Of a stretch of 28,142 nucleotides of DNA, positions 7,475-16,223 are shown piece after piece. Origin of the DNA: Aliterella sp. RAGGC_92 (GTDB lineage Bacteria > Cyanobacteriota > Cyanobacteriia > Cyanobacteriales > Chroococcidiopsidaceae); assembly GCA_030826005.1 (NCBI GenBank), contig JAPJOW010000018.1:1-28142 (forward strand), given 5' to 3'. Position numbers and translations under genes: made by a program. Under the pieces are notes generated by a model. The model ran no database searches. It was not told where the DNA came from and saw only the letters and a program-made list of their open reading frames with translations. Position 1 is the stretch's first letter. Every line of letters starts with the position of its first letter.

Positions 7475-8489
7475 TAAATTAGAAAATTCTCCATCGGTAG
7501 GCAAGCCAAAATTTAGCGTTGTGATTCCAGCTTACAATGCTAGTCCTTATATTACTGACTGCCTCAACTCAGTTTTAGCACAATGCGAAAAAGACTTTGA
7601 AGTGATTGTAGTTAATGATGGCTCTACTGATAACACCGCAGCAATGGTATCTACTTTTACAGATGCGCGCATTCATCTCCTCAATCGTCCAAATGGCGGA
7701 TTAGCGGCGGCTCGCAACACCGGGATTCGTGCTGCTCAAGGCGAATTTGTAGCTTTTTTAGATGCGGACGATCGCTGGTGCGAAGAAAAGTTGGCGGCGC
7801 ATAGACAAGCAATGGAAGCCGATCCAAATGCCTCTGTCAGCTACGATTGGTCGGCATTTATTGACGTTGAAGGCAAGCGGACGGGGCTAATGATGGCTCA
7901 AACTCAAAAGTTACTCACCCACGAAGCTTTGCTCCTCAAAAACTATCTCGGTAATGGTAGCACTTCTGTAGTTCGTCGCTCCGTACTAGAAGCCAATAAC
8001 GGGTTTGATGAAACATTGTATCGCCTTGTAGATCACGAACTTTGGGTACGTTTAGCTTTTAACGGGCATCATTTCCGGCTCGTTCCCCGTCAATTGACCG
8101 AGTATCGCATTCATGGAGCTAGTTTTACCGCCGATACCGAGCGGATGCTCAAAGGCGTAGAAGCATTTTTAGCAAAAGTAGCCACCTATGCTCCTGACAG
8201 CGTCCGGCAGCTAAAACCATTAGTTATTGCCTGCACTCATCGCTGGATGGCAAGAGCCGCCTTTGTCGCAGGCAATTATGCCCAAGCGCGGAAACATAGT
8301 TTCCAGTCCCTACGTCATAGCCCGCAAGTTCTATGGCGCGACGAACGAGCCGCAATTACCTTTGCCGCGATCGCGCTGCAAGCAATCGTCCCCAAACCTT
8401 TATTTAAGTCAGTCAAACAATTTGGACTGCACCAAGCCACCCGTTGGTTTCAAGCTCGAAATGCAAATAATAGCGGCACGATCGGATAA
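7455..8489 (+). CDS. GT2 family glycosyltransferase
   Basis: The frame can be extended to a TTG at 7392, but the ATG at 7455 gives a normal GT-A start and only a 20-base overlap with the preceding gene. The 344-residue product opens with FSVVIPAYN (20-28), has VVNDGSTDN (52-60) for nucleotide binding, the metal-binding LDADD (102-106), and DHELWVRLAF around residue 195 as the acceptor-side acidic motif. It is an inverting, soluble or peripheral transferase using a nucleotide sugar. The last 75 residues (HRWMARAAFVAGNYAQARKH) look helical, perhaps TPR-like, and may dock to the membrane complex. A hairpin straddles its stop codon. Confidence 0.85.
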   Translation: MPNYLVDKLENSPSVGKPKFSVVIPAYNASPYITDCLNSVLAQCEKDFEVIVVNDGSTDNTAAMVSTFTDARIHLLNRPNGGLAAARNTGIRAAQGEFVAFLDADDRWCEEKLAAHRQAMEADPNASVSYDWSAFIDVEGKRTGLMMAQTQKLLTHEALLLKNYLGNGSTSVVRRSVLEANNGFDETLYRLVDHELWVRLAFNGHHFRLVPRQLTEYRIHGASFTADTERMLKGVEAFLAKVATYAPDSVRQLKPLVIACTHRWMARAAFVAGNYAQARKHSFQSLRHSPQVLWRDERAAITFAAIALQAIVPKPLFKSVKQFGLHQATRWFQARNANNSGTIG

Positions 8490-8508
8490 TGCCCCAGCTT
8501 TGGGCATT
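8488..8508 (+). terminator. Hairpin overlapping a stop codon, possible internal attenuator
   Basis: AATGCCC (8488-8494) pairs with GGGCATT (8502-8508), the right arm running into TT. The left arm includes part of the preceding gene's TAA stop. It falls in one of the larger gaps of the operon (77 bases) before a gene with a GTG start, so it may reduce read-through into the chain-length regulator. Confidence 0.4.
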
Positions 8509-8566
8509 TTATATGTAGAAGGCATCAGCCATTAACCTTATTTATTAAGTAAAAGTAAAATACCCC

Positions 8567-10681
8567 GTGAACACTGATTGGTCTATTTCTGCTCGTCCTT
8601 CCTTTACTCTCCGCGTCCTTAACGCCTTGAGCAAAGAGCGCTGGCCTTTCTTAATTACACTCATGCTGCTCCTTGGTCTTGCTGGAGTAATTATCCGTCG
8701 AATTCCTTTTACCTATTCTGCCACTGCCAAAGTGCTGATCGAGTACCCGCGCAGTACCGAACAGCTTACAGGCTTGAACAATCAAGTTGAAGTAGGAAGG
8801 CTAGATGCCGTAGGCGAAAAGGTAAACCCAGTTAATAACCAAGTAATACTATTAGCTTCTTATCCAATTTTTAAAGAAGCTCTAGCCCAACTCAATCTGC
8901 CCGAAGAAAACTTTCCTTATGCAAATTTGATTGTCAAGCCGATAACGGCAACGGACTTAATCGAGGTTTCTTATAAATCCGCCTCGCCGAAAGTATCGGC
9001 AGCCGTAACCCAAGCTGTAGTTGCTGTCTACATTCAAGAAAACTTGCTAACTAACCGCACAAAAGGTTCTTCTGCCCGCAAATTCTTAGAAATGCGTTTG
9101 CCAGAGCTTAAAAACCAACTCCAAGAAGCTCAAGACGAACTAGAAAAATTTCAAACTCAAAATCGCTTTTTGGGAACGGCGATCGAAACCGATGCTTTAA
9201 CTAAAACCTTAGTAGATTTAAAAACCCAAGTTAACGCCGCTCAAGTCCAGCTTGCCTTTACCGAAGAAAAAGTTGCGCGGCTCAAAACCCAGCTACCGAC
9301 TAATTTAGATACTTCTGTTGATGCCGCAGGAGTAAGTCAAGATGTGGGCTACCAGCAATTACAAACTAAATTACTACAAGCTGAAGCCGATTTAGCCGAT
9401 TTACAAGCTCGTTTTACGAACCAAAACCCCCAAGTAGTAAGCGCACAAACCAAGCGCGATCAACTTAAAGTCTTGCTACAAGAGCATTTCAGTAGTCTTG
9501 CTACCCAGCCAAGCCCCAAGGCGATCGCCGCCATCGACCCCTTGCGCCAGCGTTTAGTCGAGCAGTGGGTGGGGCTGGAAACCGAACGCTCGGCTCAAGC
9601 TTCTCAACTAAGCAAACTCAGCCAACAATTACGTCAAGTTCAACAGCTTTCCCAGCAACTACCCGTTCTAATTAAGCAACAAAATCGCTTGCAAATGGCT
9701 GTGGAAACGGCTCAACAAGAATACCTGACTTTTAAAGAAAAGTACGCGACTAGCCAAATTGCCGAGCAACAAAATATTAGTAACGTGCGCGTTGTCGAGT
9801 CCGCCGAAGTCAATCCTTTGCCGATCGCTCCCAACCGCGCTTTGCTTTACGCGATCGCTTTAGTTGTCAGTACGAGTATTTCCCTAGGAGTTGTCTGGTT
9901 ACTCCAGCGCCGCAACGATGTTATCGATGGAGTTTTGGAACTTAAAGAAACTTTACCGCTACCGGTTTTAGCCACCATACCTTGGAGTGGCGACGGCTTG
10001 TTCATCCACGAGACCGCCGTGCTAGATAGTCCCCTCGGTCACAGTTACCAATTACTGCAAGCCCATATTCGGATGCTGCCCCAAAGCGTCCAGGTAATTG
10101 CGGTATGTAGCGGCGTTGCTAATGAAGGGCGTTCTGCCGTAGCTACAAACCTAGCAACAATTGAAGCTCATGCCGGGCAGCGCGTCTTGCTCATCGATGC
10201 TCACGGACGCTGCGAACAGCTTAACGGCAACTTACCCAAGCCTGATTGGGGCAATAATAGCGATCGCCCTAACTATTCCTCGGCGAGAGAAACGCCCCTT
10301 AACTACCACATTTTGCCTATCAGCGATACACCACCCCCATTTCTTTATAAAGAATGGCTGGCACTACTCGAACAAAGCCGCAAACAGTACGATTTAATTA
10401 TTGTGGACTGCCCGCCCGTATTAGATAGTCCCGATGCGACTGTAATTGCTTCTATGTGCGATGGCGTGTTATGGGTGGCTTACCCGCAGCGCTTAGGTCG
10501 CAAAGGAGCGCAAGCTTGCGCGGAAAACCTGCATACCTGGGGAACTCGCCTGTTAGGTCAAGTAATTGTTGGCGTTAATAGCCCGCCGCCCCAAATCCCC
10601 ATGCTAGAAGACAACCGCGAGCGCGAAGGAGCGAAAATTCCTCAACTTCAACTCCTAATGCAACGAGAAGTAGAGAACTAA
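8567..10681 (+). CDS. Wzz-type chain-length protein fused to a degenerate BY-kinase domain
   Basis: The 704-residue product begins at a GTG; the next methionine would remove the first membrane segment. Domains: cytoplasmic N-tip; membrane helix about 28-47; Wzz domain to about 150; long Gln/Glu-rich coiled coil about 165-400; proline-containing approach NPLPIAPNR and second helix about 424-445; cytoplasmic P-loop domain 450-704. Such proteins control polysaccharide chain length and usually autophosphorylate a C-terminal tyrosine cluster. Here the Walker A motif reads NEGRSA with Arg522 in place of the invariant Lys. The following Walker A' reads LIDAHGR with His546 at the usual Asp. The Walker B strand LIIVDCPP is intact, and the C-tail contains no tyrosine cluster. 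I infer a structural co-polymerase with a probably inactive kinase. It abuts the polymerase-like gene with one base between. Confidence 0.85.
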   Translation: MNTDWSISARPSFTLRVLNALSKERWPFLITLMLLLGLAGVIIRRIPFTYSATAKVLIEYPRSTEQLTGLNNQVEVGRLDAVGEKVNPVNNQVILLASYPIFKEALAQLNLPEENFPYANLIVKPITATDLIEVSYKSASPKVSAAVTQAVVAVYIQENLLTNRTKGSSARKFLEMRLPELKNQLQEAQDELEKFQTQNRFLGTAIETDALTKTLVDLKTQVNAAQVQLAFTEEKVARLKTQLPTNLDTSVDAAGVSQDVGYQQLQTKLLQAEADLADLQARFTNQNPQVVSAQTKRDQLKVLLQEHFSSLATQPSPKAIAAIDPLRQRLVEQWVGLETERSAQASQLSKLSQQLRQVQQLSQQLPVLIKQQNRLQMAVETAQQEYLTFKEKYATSQIAEQQNISNVRVVESAEVNPLPIAPNRALLYAIALVVSTSISLGVVWLLQRRNDVIDGVLELKETLPLPVLATIPWSGDGLFIHETAVLDSPLGHSYQLLQAHIRMLPQSVQVIAVCSGVANEGRSAVATNLATIEAHAGQRVLLIDAHGRCEQLNGNLPKPDWGNNSDRPNYSSARETPLNYHILPISDTPPPFLYKEWLALLEQSRKQYDLIIVDCPPVLDSPDATVIASMCDGVLWVAYPQRLGRKGAQACAENLHTWGTRLLGQVIVGVNSPPPQIPMLEDNREREGAKIPQLQLLMQREVEN

Positions 10682-10682
10682 A

Positions 10683-12062
10683 ATGATTCGTCGTGCCGCC
10701 GCTTCTTCTCACCTCTACAATCCCAGCCAATCTGTTTTAGCTTGGCCGCCGCCGGATCTTTTCGCCGAGAAAGTTGTATTTTGGACGATCGCTTTAATCC
10801 CTCTATGGTGGATTATCGGCATTCAATTAGCAGTTTATCCCTTAGTTGGTTGGTATCTTTTTTACCGCAGCCTGCAACGCCCGCGTCATGTTAGCGTGCC
10901 GTTTGGCTGGCAGATGTGGGGGGTATACATTGGGGTCTGGATTGTCTCCCTACTTATCAATTTAGCCCTAGGAACGGCAGCCATTGGGCGAAGTACCACA
11001 ACCGTTGGTTCTATTTTTGGCGTATGGACTTTGACAGTGATTGTTTGGTATGCGATGCGGAGATTGTCTATCCGTTATCGTCCGGTTGTGCGGGCTATTT
11101 GTATTGTCGGCGCTTGCCAACTTATTGCTGTTATCGTCGGGCAAACCTACCTAATGGCAACAGGTTCGCTGTTGCAAACTCATAGCGCGATCGCTACGCT
11201 CGTACCTTCTATTCCCGCTAAAGTATTTTTTGATGCTGCGCTCTATGGCTACGATGCCCTGGGCTGGGATGTAGATCCTGTACCTCGCTTGAAGTCTTTT
11301 TACTACTGGTTTCCTTTAGCCGGGACAATGAGCATTTTTATCTGTATGGCAGCCATTAACGAACGCAACCGCCTATGGCAAATCCTCGCTTGGTTGGGTG
11401 GCTTGGCAACTATCTGGTTTGCCGCAGCGCGGGCGGCGCAAGTGGGCATTGTTTTAGCTGTTATCCTTGCCGTTTGGTTTGGTAGTCGCTTGGGACGCAA
11501 ACTACTTCTAAGTAGCCTGATTCCCATCGGCTTATTTTCACCGATTATTGTTAATGAGCTTTACAAATACTTCTTCGTGTACCGCAGTGATTCGGGAGCG
11601 GCTCGCCTAGCTTTGTATGAAGAAACCTTTGCCGCTTTTTTACAATCGCCGCTCTTGGGTTACGGCACTCACGGACACTCAAAAATATTAGAAGTACCTC
11701 TAGGTTCTCACTCGCAAATTTATTCCGCGCTCTACCAAACTGGCGTACTCGGTTCGTTTATCTTAGCCGTAGCCTGGATTGGGATGATTGTGGCGCTATT
11801 AAAACTAATTCACAAGCAACCAATCCTAGCGCCTACTTTGGGCGCTTGGGGAGGGCTGACTTTTGCTTTGACAAGTGGCGAACTTGAAGCTGCCAGCGTC
11901 ACTGTATTTGTGCTGGCGGCTTGGCTTGGTTGTGCATGGAACTACGAGGAGCATAGTTCCATGCGATCGCACTTGCCTTGGTTGCCCGCCCAGCTACCAG
12001 AGCCGCCCATGCCTTGGCATCAGCAAAATGGGCATTCAAATTATAAGCGGATATCCAAATGA
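10683..12062 (+). CDS. O-antigen ligase/Wzy-like polymerase
   Basis: This 459-residue integral membrane protein has about ten to twelve hydrophobic segments. In the second half, FAAARAAQVGIVLAV resembles the Arg-containing helix of the Wzy_C/WaaL family. It precedes a long external loop with SDSGAARLALYEETFAAF, GYGTHGHSKILEV and SHSQIYSALYQTGVLGS; the Gly-x-Gly and His-containing loop is the family hallmark. Such enzymes polymerise undecaprenyl-linked repeats or attach glycans at the outer face of the cytoplasmic membrane. Next to a chain-length regulator and in a locus with a flippase, Wzy polymerase is more likely than ligase. It begins one base after the regulator and overlaps the acyltransferase by four bases. 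Sequence divergence in this family leaves the polymerase/ligase choice open. Confidence 0.75.
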   Translation: MIRRAAASSHLYNPSQSVLAWPPPDLFAEKVVFWTIALIPLWWIIGIQLAVYPLVGWYLFYRSLQRPRHVSVPFGWQMWGVYIGVWIVSLLINLALGTAAIGRSTTTVGSIFGVWTLTVIVWYAMRRLSIRYRPVVRAICIVGACQLIAVIVGQTYLMATGSLLQTHSAIATLVPSIPAKVFFDAALYGYDALGWDVDPVPRLKSFYYWFPLAGTMSIFICMAAINERNRLWQILAWLGGLATIWFAAARAAQVGIVLAVILAVWFGSRLGRKLLLSSLIPIGLFSPIIVNELYKYFFVYRSDSGAARLALYEETFAAFLQSPLLGYGTHGHSKILEVPLGSHSQIYSALYQTGVLGSFILAVAWIGMIVALLKLIHKQPILAPTLGAWGGLTFALTSGELEAASVTVFVLAAWLGCAWNYEEHSSMRSHLPWLPAQLPEPPMPWHQQNGHSNYKRISK

Positions 12063-12640
12063 CAAACTCAAAATCGCTGCCCCTGCTCGTTCAAAATTTA
12101 TTATCTTTTGCCCTAAGCTGGTACTACCGCCAGCGCTATCGGCAGAATTTGACTATCGAGCCAAAAGTTCAAATTGCTGGCAAGCTCAAGCTGTCCGGCT
12201 CAGTCAAAGTAACGATTAAAAGCGGCACTCGCATTCGCAAGCGCAATCATTTCTTTGGCGAGGGGAATATTACTATCGGTAGCGATTGCCTGCTCAACGG
12301 CTGCTCTATAGGCTGTTACCAGCAAGTAGATATTGGCGATCGCTGCTTGATTTCTGACTGCTACATCCTCGATACAGATTACCACAACGTAGACCCCGAT
12401 GCCCGTCACGAGCCGCTTTTTCCGAGCGGGGTGCGTCCTGTGACCATTGGTAAAAACGTCTGGGTTGGTGCCGGGGCGCGCGTGCTTAAAGGCGTAAATA
12501 TCGGTGAAAATTCTGTAGTTGGACTTGGCTGCATTGTCCGTCGCAACGTACCTGCAAACGTTGTAGTTATCGGCAATCCCGAACGCATAGTCAAGCATTT
12601 ACAGCCTCAAAAACCTGACTTGTTGGCAGGGGTGTTATGA
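12059..12640 (+). CDS. Left-handed beta-helix acyltransferase (WcaF/MaaT-like)
   Basis: This 193-residue protein has an N-terminal hydrophobic or amphipathic segment (8-22) and then imperfect hexapeptide repeats ([LIV]GxxxX pattern) from about residue 35 to 180, including ITIGSDCLLNGC, VDIGDRCLISDC, VTIGKNVWVGAGARV and VNIGENSVVGLGC. His109 in DTDYHN matches the catalytic His of the acetyl-CoA-dependent family. The end, VVVIGNPERIVK, is the usual tail. Probable reaction: O- or N-acetylation of a sugar in the repeat unit. It overlaps both neighbours by four-base ATGA junctions, so its expression is coupled to the polymerase-like gene and the glycosidase. The acyl group and sugar are not determinable. 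Confidence 0.83.
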   Translation: MTNSKSLPLLVQNLLSFALSWYYRQRYRQNLTIEPKVQIAGKLKLSGSVKVTIKSGTRIRKRNHFFGEGNITIGSDCLLNGCSIGCYQQVDIGDRCLISDCYILDTDYHNVDPDARHEPLFPSGVRPVTIGKNVWVGAGARVLKGVNIGENSVVGLGCIVRRNVPANVVVIGNPERIVKHLQPQKPDLLAGVL

Positions 12641-13638
12641 AAAGAAAAACATTTTTAGCGGTTTTGGGCGGCGCAGCGATCGCCAGCCCGACAATATTAG
12701 CTTCTATTACTCGCAGTTCAACCGATCGTACCGATGCGATCGCGCGGGCAAAATCTATTTATCCAGATTTTTTTGGACTAAATATCGGTGCAGAATTAAG
12801 CTTAAATTCCTTACGTTTTGAGTTACTAGACGCTTATCAAAAGTTACAAGTTCGCTGGTTGCGGGTTTGGTACAACTGGGCAGAAATCGAGCCGCAAAAG
12901 GGTAATTATCAAGGTGGTTCTGCTATTCGGGAAGCTCTGCAATTAGCCAAAGAGCGCGGTTTTCGGATTCTTTTTGTAGTGTGGGGGACTCCCAGCCATG
13001 CCGGAAATGGCAACTTAGAATCTATCCCTCAAACTACAGCTTTGACTAGCTACTGTAATTGGCTGCAAACTAATTTGGGAGACTTGGTAGATGCTTGGGA
13101 AATTGGCAACGAACCCAATTTAGAAAAATATTACTCTGGTTCGCCCGCAGATTACGTTCAAACTCTTGCAACGGCTTATCAAGTCTTTCAAGGGCAAGGA
13201 TTAGTAATTGCCGCCGGATGTAGTGGCGCGGCTAAACCTAGTTATTGGCAAGCTTTAATTGATAGCGGACTTGAAAAATATTGCGATCGCGTTAATCTCC
13301 ATCCTTACCGCCAGCAACCCCAACAAGTCATGCGCTTGGTAGATGATTTCCTCAGTCGCGTCAAAAAGCCTCTGTGGATAACTGAACTAGGTTTTTCGAC
13401 TGATGATGGCGACGAGCAAGCCAAAGCTAAGTTTGTTACAGGTATGATACCGCTTCTTACCTCGCGGGTAGAACAGCTTTTTTGGTATCGAGGCGTTCAA
13501 GGAAAAGGTTTGCATCCTTTGCGTTTTGGGATTGTAGAAGGCGATCGCGCTGCTAAAACTGTAACGCCTCTACCTGCTTACTATGCCTTGGCTGCTCAAA
13601 TTCGCAAATCCAAACAAGCCGCTACTAGCAGCTTTTAG
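12637..13638 (+). CDS. PslG-like clan GH-A glycoside hydrolase, exported
   Basis: The 333-residue product starts with an export signal: basic MKRKTFLAVLGG, a hydrophobic stretch and a possible cleavage around ASIT. The KRKTFL segment is reminiscent of a twin-arginine signal but lacks the Arg pair. The catalytic barrel shows clan GH-A hallmarks: Glu159 in WEIGNEPN as acid/base, Glu250 in WITELGFS as nucleophile, plus WLRVWYNWAEIEP (74-86) and NLHPY (220-224). The pattern is like family 39-related hydrolases such as PslG in Pseudomonas Psl loci. It probably cuts or edits the polymer in the periplasm, helping release or preventing clogging. It overlaps the acyltransferase gene by four bases. Which linkage is cut is unknown, and other GH-A families remain possible. 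Confidence 0.78.
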   Translation: MKRKTFLAVLGGAAIASPTILASITRSSTDRTDAIARAKSIYPDFFGLNIGAELSLNSLRFELLDAYQKLQVRWLRVWYNWAEIEPQKGNYQGGSAIREALQLAKERGFRILFVVWGTPSHAGNGNLESIPQTTALTSYCNWLQTNLGDLVDAWEIGNEPNLEKYYSGSPADYVQTLATAYQVFQGQGLVIAAGCSGAAKPSYWQALIDSGLEKYCDRVNLHPYRQQPQQVMRLVDDFLSRVKKPLWITELGFSTDDGDEQAKAKFVTGMIPLLTSRVEQLFWYRGVQGKGLHPLRFGIVEGDRAAKTVTPLPAYYALAAQIRKSKQAATSSF

Positions 13639-13756
13639 GGGCTGCAAGCCTGACGATGACCGAGGGCTGATATTTAGGCATTCCCTCGCGATCGCTAGAG
13701 CGCAAATTACTTTTATTTATACCTGCAATATTTTTTCTATTCAGTCCAAAACTTCT

Positions 13757-15253
13757 ATGCCCACCCAAAACCAACCAGAGTCAAATAAATCGAGTCAAGA
13801 TATTCGCGGACAAACTATTGCGGGATTGCGCTGGATTGGAATGTCGCAAGTGCTTCAGCAAATACTCAACCTCGCTACTAGCATAGTGTTGGCTCGACTG
13901 CTCGTGCCAGATGACTTTGGTTTGTTGGCAATGGCAAGCGTATTTACGGGCATTGTCTATTTTGTCCTTGATTTGGGTTTAGGTGCTGCTTTGGTGCAAC
14001 GCCAACATATTACCGAAAGACAAATTTCTAGTGTTTTCTGGATTAATATTGGGGTGGGAATTGCGATGACCTTAGTTGGAATTGCTTTATCCCAGCCGAT
14101 CGCCATATTTTATAATCAACCAGCAGTACAGCCGACCATCGCTCTATTAGCTTGTAACTTTTTACTATTTTCCCTTGGCACTACTCAAGCGGCTTTATTA
14201 AGACGACAGATGAATTTCCGCGCCCTTGAGTTACGAATGCTAGTGGGGCAGCTTTGCGGTACAGCCTTAGCGATCGCAATGGCATATTGGGGACTGGGAA
14301 TCTGGAGTCTCGTAGGACGGCTCTCGATGGCGGCGGCGGTGGAAACAACTATGCTGTGGACAGCTTCAAGCTGGCGACCAAGTTGGAAGTTTTGCTGGGC
14401 AGAAGTCAGCGAGTTGATTGGTTTTAGTAATGATGTATTTGCGGCAAATTTATTAGGCTACGTCGGACGCAACGCTGATAACTTGTTAATCGGTCGGTTT
14501 GTGGGTGTAACGGACTTGGGTTACTATGCGATGGCTTATAACCTAATGATGTTCCCCGTCCAGCGTTTATCTCAAGTGCTTTCGGGAGTTTTGTTTCCGG
14601 CTTTCTCACGTTTTCAAGACGATCGCGAAAAAATCGAGCGCAGTTGGTTGCGGGCTACTCGTTTGTTGAGTTCGATTACTATCCCTTTGATGATGGGATT
14701 AATTGCTCTAGCGCCTCAATTTGTCCAAGTCGTTTACGGTCAAAAATGGCTGCCCGCCGTCCCCGTATTGCAAATATTAGCTTTTAGTGGCATCAATCAA
14801 TCGCTTCTCCAACTAAACGCCACAGTTTTACTATCCCTAGGAAAAACTCGTTTGCGCCTAAAATTAACTGTTTTGACGGTGTTTTTGGCACTTATTTCCT
14901 TCGCGATTGGCTTGCCTTTTGGCATTATTGGAGTTGCTGCCTGTTTCACTGTAGCCAACACCGCAACGGCAACGTTGATTCTAGTCAAAACCATTGAATG
15001 TATAGGTTCTAGCTATACTCGCTACCTCCACAACATAGCTGGAGTAGTAGGGGCGGCTGGTGGCATGACTGTGGCAGTTTTAGTTTTGGTCTCGAACCTC
15101 CAGATCGAGCCAAGCGCGTTGCTAGGGTTGGGTGTAATGCTGGGCGGCTCGATTTATCTGTTGTTGTTGCGGCTGCTTGTACCTGCACTTTTACAAGAAG
15201 CTTTAAGTATGTTGCCCGAACGCTTTACTAAACGCTGGTTGAAGTTCGGTTAA
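13757..15253 (+). CDS. Wzx-like lipopolysaccharide/polysaccharide flippase
   Basis: The frame opens upstream at 13583, but those residues overlap the glycosidase and look non-native; the ATG at 13757 gives a normal 498-residue start (MPTQNQPESN, then TIAGLRWIGMSQV). The protein has about 12 to 14 hydrophobic segments. The N-terminal LARLLVPDDFGLLAMA is the standard signature of the MOP-superfamily polysaccharide transporters (WzxC/MurJ-like), and GRNADNLLIGRFVG (about 235) is the conserved cytoplasmic-loop segment. It should flip the lipid-linked repeat unit across the cytoplasmic membrane. A 118-base gap with no clear ribosome-binding site precedes it; a 40-base gap follows. Confidence 0.87.
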   Translation: MPTQNQPESNKSSQDIRGQTIAGLRWIGMSQVLQQILNLATSIVLARLLVPDDFGLLAMASVFTGIVYFVLDLGLGAALVQRQHITERQISSVFWINIGVGIAMTLVGIALSQPIAIFYNQPAVQPTIALLACNFLLFSLGTTQAALLRRQMNFRALELRMLVGQLCGTALAIAMAYWGLGIWSLVGRLSMAAAVETTMLWTASSWRPSWKFCWAEVSELIGFSNDVFAANLLGYVGRNADNLLIGRFVGVTDLGYYAMAYNLMMFPVQRLSQVLSGVLFPAFSRFQDDREKIERSWLRATRLLSSITIPLMMGLIALAPQFVQVVYGQKWLPAVPVLQILAFSGINQSLLQLNATVLLSLGKTRLRLKLTVLTVFLALISFAIGLPFGIIGVAACFTVANTATATLILVKTIECIGSSYTRYLHNIAGVVGAAGGMTVAVLVLVSNLQIEPSALLGLGVMLGGSIYLLLLRLLVPALLQEALSMLPERFTKRWLKFG

Positions 15254-15293
15254 TCAATTTTTCCCTTAAATAAATTCAAAAATACTACCTACT

Positions 15294-16223
15294 ATGCAAT
15301 CAGAAACTAATTGGAACTTAGAGCAATATCCCCTAGTTTCAGTAATCGTGCCGATCTACAATGCCGAAGCCGTACTACCTACACTGTTAGATTCTTTATC
15401 TCAATTAGACTACCCCAAAGACCGCTTAGAAATTTTATTGGTTAATAATAACTCTAGCGATCGCACGGCGGAGTTACTCGCCGCTACTCCTTACACCATA
15501 ATTTTAGAAACAATACCCGGTGCGGGTACGGCTCGGAATGCAGGTATCCGCAAAGCAAGAGGCGAGTTTCTAGCATTTACCGATTCTGATTGCGTCGTCG
15601 ATCCTAACTGGTTGATAGACCTTTTAGCTGGTTTTACAAGTCCCACCATCGGCGCTGTTGCTGGCACAATTAAACCTTACGAACTCAATCATCCTGTTGA
15701 ATGCTACGAAGCTTTGCAACTTGACGATCCCGGTCATCGAGCGCAACATATTTTTCTGCCTACGGCGGTGACGGCGAACACAATGTACCGAGCGGATGTT
15801 TTTCGCCGCGTTGGATTATTCCCAGAACGGACTGGTGGGGAAGAAACAGACCTCAATTGGCGAATGCAGGCGCAGACAGAATATCGGATTTGCTTTTTGA
15901 ATGGGAGTGGTTTAATCAGACACCGCTATCGCGCTAATTTAAAAGCTTTCTGTCATTCTCAGCACGTTAAAGCCCGCAGCATTGTTTACCTGCATCGGCG
16001 GTGGAATTTATACGTACCTACGGGGCGCAAAGAATTATTACGGGCAATTATTGCGGCTTTTCAGTTTTTGCCTGCCGTAATTATCAAAACTCTCAAACAC
16101 GGTCGGGGTTTGCTCGTAACTCCAGGACGGATTCTCTATCACAGTTATTGGGAAGCTCTGTTAAATATTTTAGTTCCCTGGCACAAATATCAAGGCATTC
16201 GCGAAGGTTGGCAAAAAGAATGA
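15294..16223 (+). CDS. GT2 family glycosyltransferase
   Basis: The 309-residue GT-A enzyme starts with VSVIVPIYNAE (15-25), has VNNNSSDRTAELL (50-62), GTARNAGIRKARGEF (78-92), and the metal-binding Asp97-Ser-Asp99 in FTDSDCVVDPNW. GGEETDLNWR around residue 180 supplies the catalytic-base region. The C-terminus has a hydrophobic patch (LLRAIIAAFQFLPAVII) that may anchor it to the membrane. It probably adds a sugar to the repeat unit. Its stop codon overlaps the ATG of the next GT4 gene by four bases, so the two are likely co-translated. Confidence 0.85.
   Translation: MQSETNWNLEQYPLVSVIVPIYNAEAVLPTLLDSLSQLDYPKDRLEILLVNNNSSDRTAELLAATPYTIILETIPGAGTARNAGIRKARGEFLAFTDSDCVVDPNWLIDLLAGFTSPTIGAVAGTIKPYELNHPVECYEALQLDDPGHRAQHIFLPTAVTANTMYRADVFRRVGLFPERTGGEETDLNWRMQAQTEYRICFLNGSGLIRHRYRANLKAFCHSQHVKARSIVYLHRRWNLYVPTGRKELLRAIIAAFQFLPAVIIKTLKHGRGLLVTPGRILYHSYWEALLNILVPWHKYQGIREGWQKE

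Noticed and set aside
12200..12598. 132-codon antisense frame opposite the acyltransferase
   Set aside because: The sense strand encodes a clear hexapeptide-repeat protein; the antisense product has no family features and is a reading-frame shadow.
13583..13756. 58-residue N-terminal extension of the flippase
   Set aside because: The extra residues overlap the end of the glycosidase gene and resemble no flippase; the ATG at 13757 gives a normal family start.
16001..16219. 73-residue extension of GT4 paralogue A
   Set aside because: It lies within the previous GT2 gene, and the paralogue at 18232 starts at the equivalent of 16220.
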